Shown here piece by piece: positions 18,085 through 26,718 of a DNA stretch of 59,182 nt. Positions within the stretch are counted from its first letter, which is position 1. Every line of letters begins with the position of its first letter. This DNA is from Arsukibacterium sp. UBA5043 (GTDB taxonomy: Bacteria; Pseudomonadota; Gammaproteobacteria; Enterobacterales; Alteromonadaceae). The position numbers and the translations under genes are program-made. The notes beneath the pieces are model-generated. The model saw nothing but the letters and a program-made list of their open reading frames with translations, made no database searches and was not told the origin of the DNA. The stretch spans positions 120,588 to 179,769 of the forward strand of contig DIBV01000005.1 in NCBI GenBank assembly GCA_002415085.1, read 5' to 3'.

Positions 18085-19923
18085 ATGCCGGATAAAGCCG
18101 AAAAGATCCCACTGCGAAACTTCTATATTCCGGAAGAGCAATCTGTCTATTTACTCAATGCCAATGATGCTAAAAAGCTCAAGGACTGGGTTGCGCTTTG
18201 TATTGAAGAGCTGGAGAAACTGGGGTATCGCCAGATAGAGCTGATCGGCAAAGGTGCCTATGGCTTTGCATTTGCTGGTTTGGGTCAGGACGATGTTTCT
18301 TATGTGTTTAAATTTTCAAGGATAAATTTAGCGCCGCATATTCAGGAGCGCCTGGCTGACGAAGCTTACATGTTGTCACTCGTTAACCATCCGGCGGTGC
18401 CGGCTTATGTGACGTATCAGGTAGTTAGAAAGCAGGGCATCTTAATGATGGGCAGGGCGACTGGCCTGGATTTGGAGCAATACAGCCTCAAAGTAGGGCG
18501 TTTACCCGTGCGGTTATTGATCGATATCGCTGGTCAACTGGCTGAGTTACTGCTTTTTTTGCGTCAGCAACAGATTAATGGCAATGCAGCGCCGATAGTG
18601 CATGGCGATATTAAGCCTTCTAATCTGGTATTTGATGAGCAGACCGGCAAAATTAGTTTAATAGACTGGGGCTCGTCTGTGCATGCTCAGTTAGATAGTC
18701 AGGGACAGTACCTGGAAAATAATGTGATGCAGCTTATGTCAGCTGACTTACAGCATTCTAACGCCAGGATGGGTGATGTCTATTTCATTGGTCCGGAGCA
18801 ACGAACCGGGGCACTTTCCAGTCCGCGATTTGATGAGCAGGGCATTGCCAGTACGCTTTATGCTCTGGCATCGGCACAATCTTGTCGTTTTGGCCGTTTA
18901 GCGATACCTGCCCGAAGTTTAGGCTTACCCGTGGAGTTTGCCACTATGCTGGACAGCATGCTGGCAGACGATCAGAAATTGCGCCAGCAGGCAGGTGATT
19001 ATTTTATAGCCAGAATGCCCCAACTTATCCAACTGGTGCTACCGCCATTGCCAATATTGCCAGACGATGCGCTGCTACCCGTCTGGTGTAGCGCTCAAAA
19101 GCAAGAGCTGGATACCGTTGTCTATTCATCGAGAAAATCGTTTTTACGGGAGCATCAGGAAGATGCCGACTTACATTATGTTGATGATGTGCAATTAGAA
19201 CGTTACTACAAGAATTACCTGGAAGGGATGGGCGAGACTGAGAAAGCCTTTATTGCTGCTGTGGGCCGGCTGGCTCGTTACCCTGTCGTCGGCGGCCTGG
19301 CCATTCACTGGCAGGCCGACGGAGTTTATATTGATTCCAGTTTAAATTTGTATAACGAAAGTCTGAAAGTGGCGTTCAGTCATGCGGTCAATAATGTGGT
19401 TATTCTGGGCCGCGCTATTGGCAAACTCGGTGTTTTTAAAGCCTGTCTATTTGATGCCCGCAATACCATTCATATTAGTCGTGAATCCACCGGTCAGCCT
19501 TTTATCGTGCCCATAAATGCCCGGATCCCTTACCAGAGGGCGCCGATAGCCAGCCAGGATGAAGCCAGTAAACAACACTCCTATTTTGAAGATGGAAAGG
19601 ATCCGGACGAGCAACTCGTTTTGCCTGAAGCAATCATGGACGATATTGCCCAGCTAAACCTGCTCCGGCATACCGGTTGTATTATTTTTGAGGTTACCTC
19701 ACTTTACATGAAAGTTCATAGCTACTACCGGTTGTTAGATAGCACAGCCGAACCAGAATTTTCGTCTTTATTAGCCAGCATTCTGAGCAAAGTTCCGTTG
19801 ATCACTGGCGAGGGAGTAGGTGGCTTTATGAAGTTACCTTATAAGGACACCCGATTTTTCGAGCACCAGCCCCAGACCAGCGCTTGTTATTATCCGGCGA
19901 ACCCAATGCAATTTAGCGGTTGA
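18085..19923 (+). CDS. Protein kinase-like protein paired with AAA ATPase
   Basis: 612-residue soluble protein. The N-terminal half (about 48-320) is a eukaryotic-like Ser/Thr kinase domain. It has a Gly-rich loop IGKGAYGFAFAG (54-65), a candidate ATP-binding Lys76 (VFKFSRIN), the catalytic loop HGDIKPSN (173-180), and DWG (194-196) in place of DFG. The usual APE is replaced by GPEQ. Essential Lys/Asp/Asn/Asp residues are present, so catalysis is plausible. The C-terminal 290 residues are a domain I do not recognise, with no transmembrane segment or PASTA repeats. It lies 33 bases after the AAA ATPase gene; the substrate could be that ATPase, though this is inference. Confidence 0.82.
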   Translation: MPDKAEKIPLRNFYIPEEQSVYLLNANDAKKLKDWVALCIEELEKLGYRQIELIGKGAYGFAFAGLGQDDVSYVFKFSRINLAPHIQERLADEAYMLSLVNHPAVPAYVTYQVVRKQGILMMGRATGLDLEQYSLKVGRLPVRLLIDIAGQLAELLLFLRQQQINGNAAPIVHGDIKPSNLVFDEQTGKISLIDWGSSVHAQLDSQGQYLENNVMQLMSADLQHSNARMGDVYFIGPEQRTGALSSPRFDEQGIASTLYALASAQSCRFGRLAIPARSLGLPVEFATMLDSMLADDQKLRQQAGDYFIARMPQLIQLVLPPLPILPDDALLPVWCSAQKQELDTVVYSSRKSFLREHQEDADLHYVDDVQLERYYKNYLEGMGETEKAFIAAVGRLARYPVVGGLAIHWQADGVYIDSSLNLYNESLKVAFSHAVNNVVILGRAIGKLGVFKACLFDARNTIHISRESTGQPFIVPINARIPYQRAPIASQDEASKQHSYFEDGKDPDEQLVLPEAIMDDIAQLNLLRHTGCIIFEVTSLYMKVHSYYRLLDSTAEPEFSSLLASILSKVPLITGEGVGGFMKLPYKDTRFFEHQPQTSACYYPANPMQFSG

Positions 19924-20076
19924 TGCCACAGTTTGCGTGATTTATAGCCAGTTTCTTCATCTGCTTGCAGAATTCATGCTGCTATGGGCAGTCTTTCACA
20001 TTAAAAAGGTTTAAATTAACCTGCAAACCAAGTAATGTAATGCCTTTGATATTTGGTAAACAGAAACCGCAAATCG

Positions 20077-20550
20077 ATGTCTAGCGAAAAAAACAGTCAA
20101 TACGGCTTGCTGCTACAGCAAGCTCAGGCGCTCATTGCCGACGAAACCGATGTTATTGCCAATATGGCCAACCTTAGCGCGTTGTTATACAACAGCCTGC
20201 CTGATTTAAATTGGGCTGGCTTTTATATAATGCGCAATGATGAGCTAGTGCTCGGGCCTTTTCAAGGCCAGGTAGCATGTGTGCGGATCCCTGTTGGTAA
20301 AGGGGTGTGTGGTACTGCAGTTGCTACTGGTCAGGTCCAGTTGGTTGAAGACGTACACCAATTTGCTGGCCATATTGCCTGTGACTCCGCCAGCAACTCA
20401 GAAATTGTGTTACCTGTGCGTTTTCAGCAGAAAATCATTGCGGTACTGGATATCGATAGTCCACTGCTGTCACGGTTTGATAGTTGTGATCAGCAACATT
20501 TGGAGACGTTGGTCAAATTGCTTGAACAACGGCTGACCGAAACGCAATGA
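20077..20550 (+). CDS. msrC: Free methionine-(R)-sulfoxide reductase (GAF domain)
   Basis: 157-residue GAF-fold enzyme reducing free Met-R-sulfoxide with thioredoxin. Signatures: LNWAGFYIM, GPFQGQVACVRIPVGKGVCG, and HIACDSASNSEIVLPV, which together provide the three conserved cysteines of fRMsr. ATG 20077 (MSSEKNSQ) is preferred to an upstream in-frame TTG at 20053. The stop overlaps the next gene by four bases (ATGA). The order msrC-(small ORF)-proQ-prc mirrors yebR(msrC)-proQ-prc in E. coli. Confidence 0.93.
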   Translation: MSSEKNSQYGLLLQQAQALIADETDVIANMANLSALLYNSLPDLNWAGFYIMRNDELVLGPFQGQVACVRIPVGKGVCGTAVATGQVQLVEDVHQFAGHIACDSASNSEIVLPVRFQQKIIAVLDIDSPLLSRFDSCDQQHLETLVKLLEQRLTETQ

Positions 20551-20885
20551 AGGACGCACTGACAGTTCAGGATTACTTATTGAATGAGTCTGAAGTTGGT
20601 GACTGGGATGGCGAAGAAGAACTGGTAACCGATAAGATTAACAGTATTATTCATGCTGTCTGGGACGCCTTGCCCGATGATCTTGCCACTGAGCAGATAG
20701 AAAAGATAATGCCTCAACTGTGGCAGCAATTAGGAACTGATACCTTATTGCTGGACGTTGATGAGCATGAACTGACCGGTTGGGCTTTGGTATTTATGCG
20801 ACAACAAATTGAATTGGGCATTGATGATGCGGACGCTGCAGATGCAGCAGATGCGGATGTTAATGCAGATGATGAAGAAGAGTAA
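20547..20885 (+). CDS. Small acidic protein of unknown function between msrC and proQ
   Basis: 112-residue protein I do not recognise. Residues 1-90 look like a compact mostly helical domain (including INSIIHAVWDALPDDLA and HELTGWALVFMRQQIE). The last 20 residues are a low-complexity Asp/Ala/Glu tail (from about 91). It overlaps msrC by four bases and ends six bases before proQ, so it is almost certainly translated in the same operon. The high negative charge next to a basic RNA chaperone gene could suggest a partner of ProQ, but that is a guess. Confidence 0.75.
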   Translation: MKDALTVQDYLLNESEVGDWDGEEELVTDKINSIIHAVWDALPDDLATEQIEKIMPQLWQQLGTDTLLLDVDEHELTGWALVFMRQQIELGIDDADAADAADADVNADDEEE

Positions 20886-20891
20886 ATTTTA

Positions 20892-21635
20892 ATGACAACC
20901 TCCACTGAAGCGTTAAATACAGCCCGGAATACTTCGACAGCAGAAGAAACGTCGGCCAACGAGCGTGACGTTAATAAACTGACTAATGTTAAAGAAGTCT
21001 TGGCATATCTGGCCCAACAATTTCCTTTATGCTTTAGTGTCAAGGGGCAGGTAAAGCCACTTAAAATAGGCATTTTTCAAGATCTTGCCGCCAGGCTCGA
21101 GCAGGATAGCCTGGTAAGTAAAACGCAATTACGCCAGGCACTACGGGTTTATACGTCCAGTTGGCGGTATCTGGAAGCGATCCAGCCCGGCGTTTCCCGC
21201 GTAAATCTGGAAGGCGAAGCAGGTGAGCAAATTGATCAACAGCAAGCTGATCATGCCCTAAATACCCTGACTGAGAGTAAAAATAAAGCAGCCGAAATAC
21301 GTAAGGCGCGCATCGCAGAGCAGAAAGCCAAGGCGAAACCCGCTAGCGACAAACCTGCTTACAAAAAAAAGCCGAACAAATCGACAAATAGTAGCTCTAA
21401 CAGCACTAAGCTAAGCAGTAAAGCAGTGACTAAAACTACCCCTGCGGTAGCCAAAGAAACGGCTTTAGAGGCAATAGCAGATGAGCAACTGAAAGTAGGT
21501 GCTAGTGTATTGGTTAAGTTAGGCCAGTCTCCAATGATAGCAACCGTGCTTGAAGTGCATAAAGATGATGTAACGGTGCAGCTTTCGTCCGGGATGGTAG
21601 TCAAAACCCGGCGGGACAGTTTGTATCAGGCCTGA
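20892..21635 (+). CDS. proQ: RNA chaperone ProQ
   Basis: 247-residue FinO-domain RNA chaperone. The N-terminal FinO/ProQ domain (about 35-150) shows NVKEVLAYLAQQFPLCF, KPLKIGIFQDL, a basic VSKTQLRQALRVYTSSWRYL helix and PGVSRVNLEG. A Lys/Ala/Ser-rich linker (about 135-195) is followed by a Tudor-like C-terminal domain (LKVGASVLVKLGQ, ATVLEVHKDDVTVQL, VKTRRDSLYQA). In enterobacteria it stabilises sRNAs and mRNA 3' ends. It is somewhat longer than E. coli ProQ (232), through the linker. Prc follows after 17 bases. Confidence 0.95.
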   Translation: MTTSTEALNTARNTSTAEETSANERDVNKLTNVKEVLAYLAQQFPLCFSVKGQVKPLKIGIFQDLAARLEQDSLVSKTQLRQALRVYTSSWRYLEAIQPGVSRVNLEGEAGEQIDQQQADHALNTLTESKNKAAEIRKARIAEQKAKAKPASDKPAYKKKPNKSTNSSSNSTKLSSKAVTKTTPAVAKETALEAIADEQLKVGASVLVKLGQSPMIATVLEVHKDDVTVQLSSGMVVKTRRDSLYQA

Positions 21636-21652
21636 TTAACGCAGAGTAGCTT

Positions 21653-23677
21653 ATGAAGAAATTATCCATTTTAGCGGCAAGTTTAATGTTGGCTTTGGCT
21701 GTGCAAGCCGAACCAGGCAAATCTGAAGACGATCTGGTGCTGCCAGTTGTGGCCCAGGCTTCCCATCATGCTACAGCCAGTAAAAGGATAACCGCGCTGT
21801 TTACCCGTAGTCACTATGTACCGATGCAACTTGACGATGAGTTGTCAGGTCGCATTTTTGATATGTATCTTAAAAATCTGGATTATTACCGAAACGTACT
21901 TCTTCAGTCCGATGTTGATACATTTTCACGCTTTCGTGATGAATTTGATGACGGTTTAAACAAAGGCAATTTGAATTTTGCTTTTGACATGTTTAATCAT
22001 ACGATGCAACGCAGGGCAGAGCGGTTTGATTTTGCTATTGGTTTGCTTTCACAAGAGTTTGATTTTAGCAAAGATGATAGTTATCAATACGATAGAGAAG
22101 ACGTGCAGTGGCCTGCAGATCAAGCTGAGCTAAACGAAATATGGCGGCAACGGGTCAAGTTTGATGCGCTTAATTTAAAGCTGACGGGTAAAGCAGACGA
22201 TGAAATCAGAGAGATCCTGACCAAACGTTACCGGAACAGCCAGAAGCGGTTGAGCCAGACAAACAGTGAAGATGTGTTTCAGCTTGTGATGAATTCGTTT
22301 GGCCGGGCGATTGAAGCGCATACCTCTTATCTGTCCCCACGCAATGCTGATCGATTCCAGCAAGAGATGAACTTGTCACTTGAGGGCATTGGTGCCGTGC
22401 TAAGAGCTGACGAAGATTATACCGTCATTCAAAGTCTGGTACCTGGTGGACCAGCGGATCAGACTCAGAAATTAAAGCCCAAAGACAAGATTATTGGCGT
22501 TGCTCAGGACAGTGACGACTTTGTTGATGTTATTGGTTGGCGACTGGATGATGTTGTTGACTTAATTAAGGGACCCAAAGGAAGCACGGTCAGATTACAG
22601 GTGCTGGGTGGTAGTGATATTGCTGGCAACAAAGCGGATGTAATCACTATTGTCCGGGATAAAATACGGTTAGAAGACCGTGCTGCCAAAGCTGAAGTGT
22701 TAGATCCTAAACTAAACGAGCTCGATCAGAACATCGGTGTGATCAGCATCCCGGGTTTTTACAATAATCTGGCTGAAGATGTTAAAAAGCTGTTGGTCGA
22801 ATTAAAACAAAAGCAGGTTGATGGCATTATCATCGATTTACGTGGCAATGGCGGTGGTTCGCTGCAGGAAGCGACGCTGCTCACCGGCTTATTCATCGAC
22901 CGGGGCCCGGTAGTACAAATTCGTCAGGGAGATGGCAAAGTAACGGAATCTCCGGATACGGATGGGGTAAGTTATTACGATGGCCCATTAACTGTCTTGG
23001 TTGACCGCTACAGCGCATCAGCGTCAGAGATTTTTGCTGCAGCGATGCAAGATTATGGCCGGGCGATTATCGTCGGTGAACAAACCTTTGGTAAGGGTAC
23101 TGTACAACAACACCGTGGTTTAGGTCGTATTTACGATATGTTTGAAGAACCGCTGGGCAGCGTACAATATACAATTGCTAAGTTTTACCGCATTAACGGT
23201 GGCAGTACTCAGCATCAGGGAGTAATACCGGATATTCATTTTCCTACCGCTATTGATCCTGCAGAGTGGGGCGAAAGCAAAGAGCAGCACGCGTTGCCAT
23301 GGGATTCGATTAATCCTGCTAAATACGCCAGTGTTAATGATATTCAGGCAGTAGTGCCGGTATTGCTTGAGAAACATCAGCAGCGAATTAGCAAGGAGAC
23401 TGAGTTTGATTATATGTTGCAGGATATAAAAGACTATCAGCAGCGCCAGAATGACAAAACAGTGTCTTTGAAAGAATCTGTTCGGATCAGCGAACGTGAT
23501 AAAGATAAAGCGGATCAACTTGCCCGGGTTAACGAGCGGCTGGTCAGATTTGAACTTGAAAAAGTGCAGTCTGTTGATGATGCGCCTGAGATGATCACTG
23601 AACTGGACCCATTTCTTGAAGAAGCGGCAAATATAACGGCTGATTTATTAAGAATAAGCCGGATGGCTAAGAAATAA
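21653..23677 (+). CDS. prc: Carboxy-terminal (tail-specific) protease Prc
   Basis: 674-residue periplasmic serine protease. It has a signal peptide (ILAASLMLALAVQA, cleavage near residue 19), an N-terminal helical domain (about 30-220), a PDZ domain (about 235-330, with LEGIGAVLRADEDYTVI and LVPGGPADQ), and the S41 protease domain with the catalytic Ser in DRYSASASEIFAAA and the catalytic Lys in GEQTFGKGTVQ. A C-terminal helical domain follows. E. coli Prc (Tsp) has the same layout and processes FtsI and MepS. It sits last in the msrC-proQ-prc run, and a terminator follows. Confidence 0.96.
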   Translation: MKKLSILAASLMLALAVQAEPGKSEDDLVLPVVAQASHHATASKRITALFTRSHYVPMQLDDELSGRIFDMYLKNLDYYRNVLLQSDVDTFSRFRDEFDDGLNKGNLNFAFDMFNHTMQRRAERFDFAIGLLSQEFDFSKDDSYQYDREDVQWPADQAELNEIWRQRVKFDALNLKLTGKADDEIREILTKRYRNSQKRLSQTNSEDVFQLVMNSFGRAIEAHTSYLSPRNADRFQQEMNLSLEGIGAVLRADEDYTVIQSLVPGGPADQTQKLKPKDKIIGVAQDSDDFVDVIGWRLDDVVDLIKGPKGSTVRLQVLGGSDIAGNKADVITIVRDKIRLEDRAAKAEVLDPKLNELDQNIGVISIPGFYNNLAEDVKKLLVELKQKQVDGIIIDLRGNGGGSLQEATLLTGLFIDRGPVVQIRQGDGKVTESPDTDGVSYYDGPLTVLVDRYSASASEIFAAAMQDYGRAIIVGEQTFGKGTVQQHRGLGRIYDMFEEPLGSVQYTIAKFYRINGGSTQHQGVIPDIHFPTAIDPAEWGESKEQHALPWDSINPAKYASVNDIQAVVPVLLEKHQQRISKETEFDYMLQDIKDYQQRQNDKTVSLKESVRISERDKDKADQLARVNERLVRFELEKVQSVDDAPEMITELDPFLEEAANITADLLRISRMAKK

Positions 23678-23700
23678 AAACAAGGCGTAAATAGCAATTT

Positions 23701-23727
23701 AAAAGCGGTATTTATTACCGCTTTTTG
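23701..23727 (+). terminator. Rho-independent terminator after prc
   Basis: AAAAGCGGTA (23701-23710) pairs with TACCGCTTTT (23716-23725) around a TTTAT loop. Confidence 0.85.
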
Positions 23728-23768
23728 TTAGGCTCAGCCAAATATAAAAATAATTATAAAGGTTAATT

Positions 23769-25100
23769 ATGACAACTAGGGGTGTGTTTTCGTCGCGGCT
23801 TGGATTTATTCTGGCAGCGTCCGGGTCTGCAGTGGGGTTAGGCAACGTCTGGGGATTTCCGTCTCAGGTGGCCAGTAACGGCGGAGCCGCTTTTGTTCTG
23901 ATGTATCTGGTGCTGGCGTTTGTTCTGGCGTACCCGGTGCTGATGGCTGAATTATTAATTGGTCGGGCGACCGAGTCGAATGTAGTTGATGCTCTTGGCT
24001 CGGTTTCTAAAGGTCGTTCCGGACGTATTGTCGGAATGTGGGGTATTGCCACCGTCTCTTTAATCTTGGCGTTCTACGGTATTGTCGGCGGCTGGATGCT
24101 GTCTTATACCCTGGAAGCGCTAGCCAGTCTGGCCGGGCTTGAGCAACTGGCAGGATGGCTGGTAGCGTCTTCATTACCTCGAAATATTTTGTTCTGTGGC
24201 ATCTTTATGTTGTTAACTGTCGGCATCGTCAGCGGTGGGGTGGTTAATGGTATTGAACGTTGGTCTGTGCGGTTAATGCCAACCTTATTTGTGTTGATGC
24301 TGTTGCTGTTTGGGTATGTGATGACTCAGGACGGCGCTATGGATGGTTTGAAAGTTTATCTTCTTCCTGACTTCAAAGAAGTACTTAATCCGGACTTACT
24401 GATAAGTGCGATGGGCCAGGCCTTTTTCTCCATGTCATTGGGCGTTGGCACAATGCTGATATACGGCTCCTATGTCAGCCACAAAGAAAACATGCCTAAA
24501 TTAGGTGCATCTGTCGCGCTAGTCGATATTGGCGTGGCGGTTCTGGCTGGCTTACTGATTATTCCGGCAATGTATGTCGCGTTACATAATGGCGTTGAAA
24601 TCTTTGGCGCAAATGGCCAGTTACTGGCTGAAGACACGTTAATATTTACGGTATTGCCTTCTTTGTTTGCCACCATGGGCTCGGTCGGATTAGTTGTAGC
24701 CTGTGCTTTTTTCCTGCTCATGTCGATAGCGGCACTAACGTCTTCTATTTCAATGCTTGAAGTACCGGTTTCATATGTTGTCGAAAACCGCAAAGTAGCG
24801 CGCAACAGGGCAGTTTGGCTCATCGCTGCTGTTATTTTCGCAATAAGCGTACTTATTCTGTGCAACTTTGAATTGCTGTTTGGTTTTGTGATTGCACTGA
24901 CAACACAATACAGTCAACCTCTGCTCGGCTTAATGCTGTGTATTTTTGCGGGCTGGGTATGGAACCGAAATTCCATTTTAGCTGAGCTGAAAAAAGGTGA
25001 TTCACAGGCTGACAACAGTTGGTTCTGGCGGATTTGGCCTTGGTATGTCAAGTTCGTTTGTCCGGTGATCATTTTGCTGATGTTTTACCGTTCGCTCTGA
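23769..25100 (+). CDS. Sodium-dependent transporter, NSS/SNF family
   Basis: 443-residue inner-membrane protein with about 11 hydrophobic helices, the usual count for bacterial NSS proteins. The TM1 signature GSAVGLGNVWGFP (residues 17-29) carries sodium- and substrate-binding backbone positions, followed by GGAAFVLMYLVLAF. TM6 contains GQAFFSMSLGVGTMLIYGSY, another substrate and Na-site region. The C-terminus is short. The substrate is probably an amino acid (tyrosine or tryptophan carriers exist in this clade), but the sequence does not tell which. It is a monocistronic unit between hairpins, beside another sodium-linked transporter. Confidence 0.92.
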   Translation: MTTRGVFSSRLGFILAASGSAVGLGNVWGFPSQVASNGGAAFVLMYLVLAFVLAYPVLMAELLIGRATESNVVDALGSVSKGRSGRIVGMWGIATVSLILAFYGIVGGWMLSYTLEALASLAGLEQLAGWLVASSLPRNILFCGIFMLLTVGIVSGGVVNGIERWSVRLMPTLFVLMLLLFGYVMTQDGAMDGLKVYLLPDFKEVLNPDLLISAMGQAFFSMSLGVGTMLIYGSYVSHKENMPKLGASVALVDIGVAVLAGLLIIPAMYVALHNGVEIFGANGQLLAEDTLIFTVLPSLFATMGSVGLVVACAFFLLMSIAALTSSISMLEVPVSYVVENRKVARNRAVWLIAAVIFAISVLILCNFELLFGFVIALTTQYSQPLLGLMLCIFAGWVWNRNSILAELKKGDSQADNSWFWRIWPWYVKFVCPVIILLMFYRSL

Positions 25101-25131
25101 GGCGGTGCCTCTTCCATCATAATAATATTAG

Positions 25132-25154
25132 AAGGCGCTGCAAGCGCCTTTGCT
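25132..25154 (+). terminator. Possible terminator after NSS transporter
   Basis: AAGGCGC (25132-25138) and GCGCCTT (25144-25150) form a strong stem with a short loop. The T-run afterwards is weak (TTTGCT), so termination efficiency is uncertain. Confidence 0.5.
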
Positions 25155-25171
25155 AAATTGGAGCTACACTA

Positions 25172-26641
25172 ATGACTGAAAAACATCCCAGTTTTCTGGA
25201 TGCAGCGCTGCCGGTTATCGTCCTGATTGTGTTACTTTCGGCATCGGTTTATTTATTTGGCAACGACTCCTCATATGGGCCCAACCAGATTGCCTTATTT
25301 ATTGCAACAGCGGTAGCAGTCATCATTGGTTTAAAGAATGGTTATAAATGGCAGGCCATGGAAAACGCCATGGTGTCGGGCATATCACTGTCGTTGGGGG
25401 CGGTTCTTATACTGCTTTCAGTTGGCGCGCTGATAGGCACCTGGATGCTCTCTGGTACTGTTCCCACACTGATTTACTATGGTTTACAATTATTAAGCCC
25501 AAGCTGGTTTTACGCCGCAAGTTGTTTGCTTTGCGGTATTGTGGCAATGAGTATTGGTAGTTCCTGGACGACTGCAGCCACCATTGGTGTCGCGCTAATC
25601 GGGGTCGCCTCAGGGCTGGGGTTATCGCCGGCAATTACTGCCGGGGCCATTGTGTCAGGTGCTTATTTTGGTGACAAGCTGTCGCCACTGAGCGAAACTA
25701 CTAACCTTGCGCCAGCAGTCGCCGGAGCTGAACTTTTTCAACATATCCAACATATGCTCTGGACCACCGTGCCAAGCTTTGTGCTGGCGCTGTTATTGTT
25801 TACCATTATTGGTTTTAACAGTGACATTACCGCTGATTTTGCCCGTATCGAACAAATTAGTCTGGTGTTAAAGCAGCAGTTTGCTATAAGCCTGGTTTCT
25901 CTGGTACCGCTGCTGGTGTTGCTGGCAATGGCCATCAAGAAAGTTCCTGCTTTTCCAACCGTTTTTATTGGTGCGTTACTTGGCGCATTATGGGCAGTGT
26001 TTTTTCAGCAAGAGTTATTGGCTCGCCTGATTGATAGCAGTCTGCCTGCGACTGTCGGTGTTTTTAAATTAGTATGGCATACTTTTTATGCTGGGTTTGC
26101 CGTAGATACCGGCGATAACAACCTGAACGAGCTCCTGAGCGGCGGCGGTATGGCAAGTATGCTCAATACGATCTGGTTAGTGTTTTGTGCCATGATGTTT
26201 GGCGCAACAATCGAGAAAATTGGATTATTGCGTAAATTTGTAGAGTCAATTCTCTATTTTGCCAGCAGCACAGGTTCGTTAATCACCAGCACTATTGCGA
26301 CATGTTTCGTTACTAATTTACTGACTGCGGATCAATACATGTCAATAGTAATGCCTGGACGGATGTTTAAAGAGGAATATAAACGCCGTGGTTTGGCGCC
26401 GGTAAATCTGTCACGCTCATTAGAAGACGGTGGTACGATCACCAGCCCGCTGATACCATGGAATACCTGCGGTGCTTATATGCACAGTGTGTTGGGGGTA
26501 AGTCCGCTTGATTATGCATTCTATGCATTCTTTAACTTAATTAATCCACTGCTGTCGATCGTTTATGCCTATCTCGGTATAAAGGTGTTGCGGTTATCAC
26601 CTCCGGCAACCACCCGGCAAACAGAGATTTTAAAAAGTTAG
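25172..26641 (+). CDS. nhaC: Na+/H+ antiporter NhaC family
   Basis: 489-residue membrane protein with about 12 helices. Hallmarks include GSSWTTAATIGVALIGVA, AGAIVSGAYFGDKLSPLSET and the acidic EDGGTITSPLIPWNTCGAY near the C-terminus, all typical of NhaC-type antiporters of the ion-transporter superfamily. Expected role: sodium export and pH homeostasis, though some NhaC-family proteins exchange malate/lactate or other substrates (MleN-type), which cannot be excluded. The ATG at 25172 (MTEKHPSF) gives a cytoplasmic start. The neighbouring NSS symporter also depends on the sodium gradient. Confidence 0.9.
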   Translation: MTEKHPSFLDAALPVIVLIVLLSASVYLFGNDSSYGPNQIALFIATAVAVIIGLKNGYKWQAMENAMVSGISLSLGAVLILLSVGALIGTWMLSGTVPTLIYYGLQLLSPSWFYAASCLLCGIVAMSIGSSWTTAATIGVALIGVASGLGLSPAITAGAIVSGAYFGDKLSPLSETTNLAPAVAGAELFQHIQHMLWTTVPSFVLALLLFTIIGFNSDITADFARIEQISLVLKQQFAISLVSLVPLLVLLAMAIKKVPAFPTVFIGALLGALWAVFFQQELLARLIDSSLPATVGVFKLVWHTFYAGFAVDTGDNNLNELLSGGGMASMLNTIWLVFCAMMFGATIEKIGLLRKFVESILYFASSTGSLITSTIATCFVTNLLTADQYMSIVMPGRMFKEEYKRRGLAPVNLSRSLEDGGTITSPLIPWNTCGAYMHSVLGVSPLDYAFYAFFNLINPLLSIVYAYLGIKVLRLSPPATTRQTEILKS

Positions 26642-26651
26642 CACAATCAGA

Positions 26652-26675
26652 AGCCTGAATTATTTCAGGCTTTTT
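26652..26675 (+). terminator. Rho-independent terminator after nhaC
   Basis: AGCCTGAA (26652-26659) pairs with TTCAGGCT (26664-26671) around a TTAT loop, with a T-run to 26675. Confidence 0.9.
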
Positions 26676-26718
26676 CAAACTCAGAACCAGCGGATTCCAA
26701 AGGTCTCAAGGAGAAATT

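Noticed and set aside
20820-20885. GAT/GCA-rich stretch as a DNA repeat element
   Set aside because: It is only the codon pattern of the Asp/Ala-rich tail of the small acidic protein, not an independent repeat.
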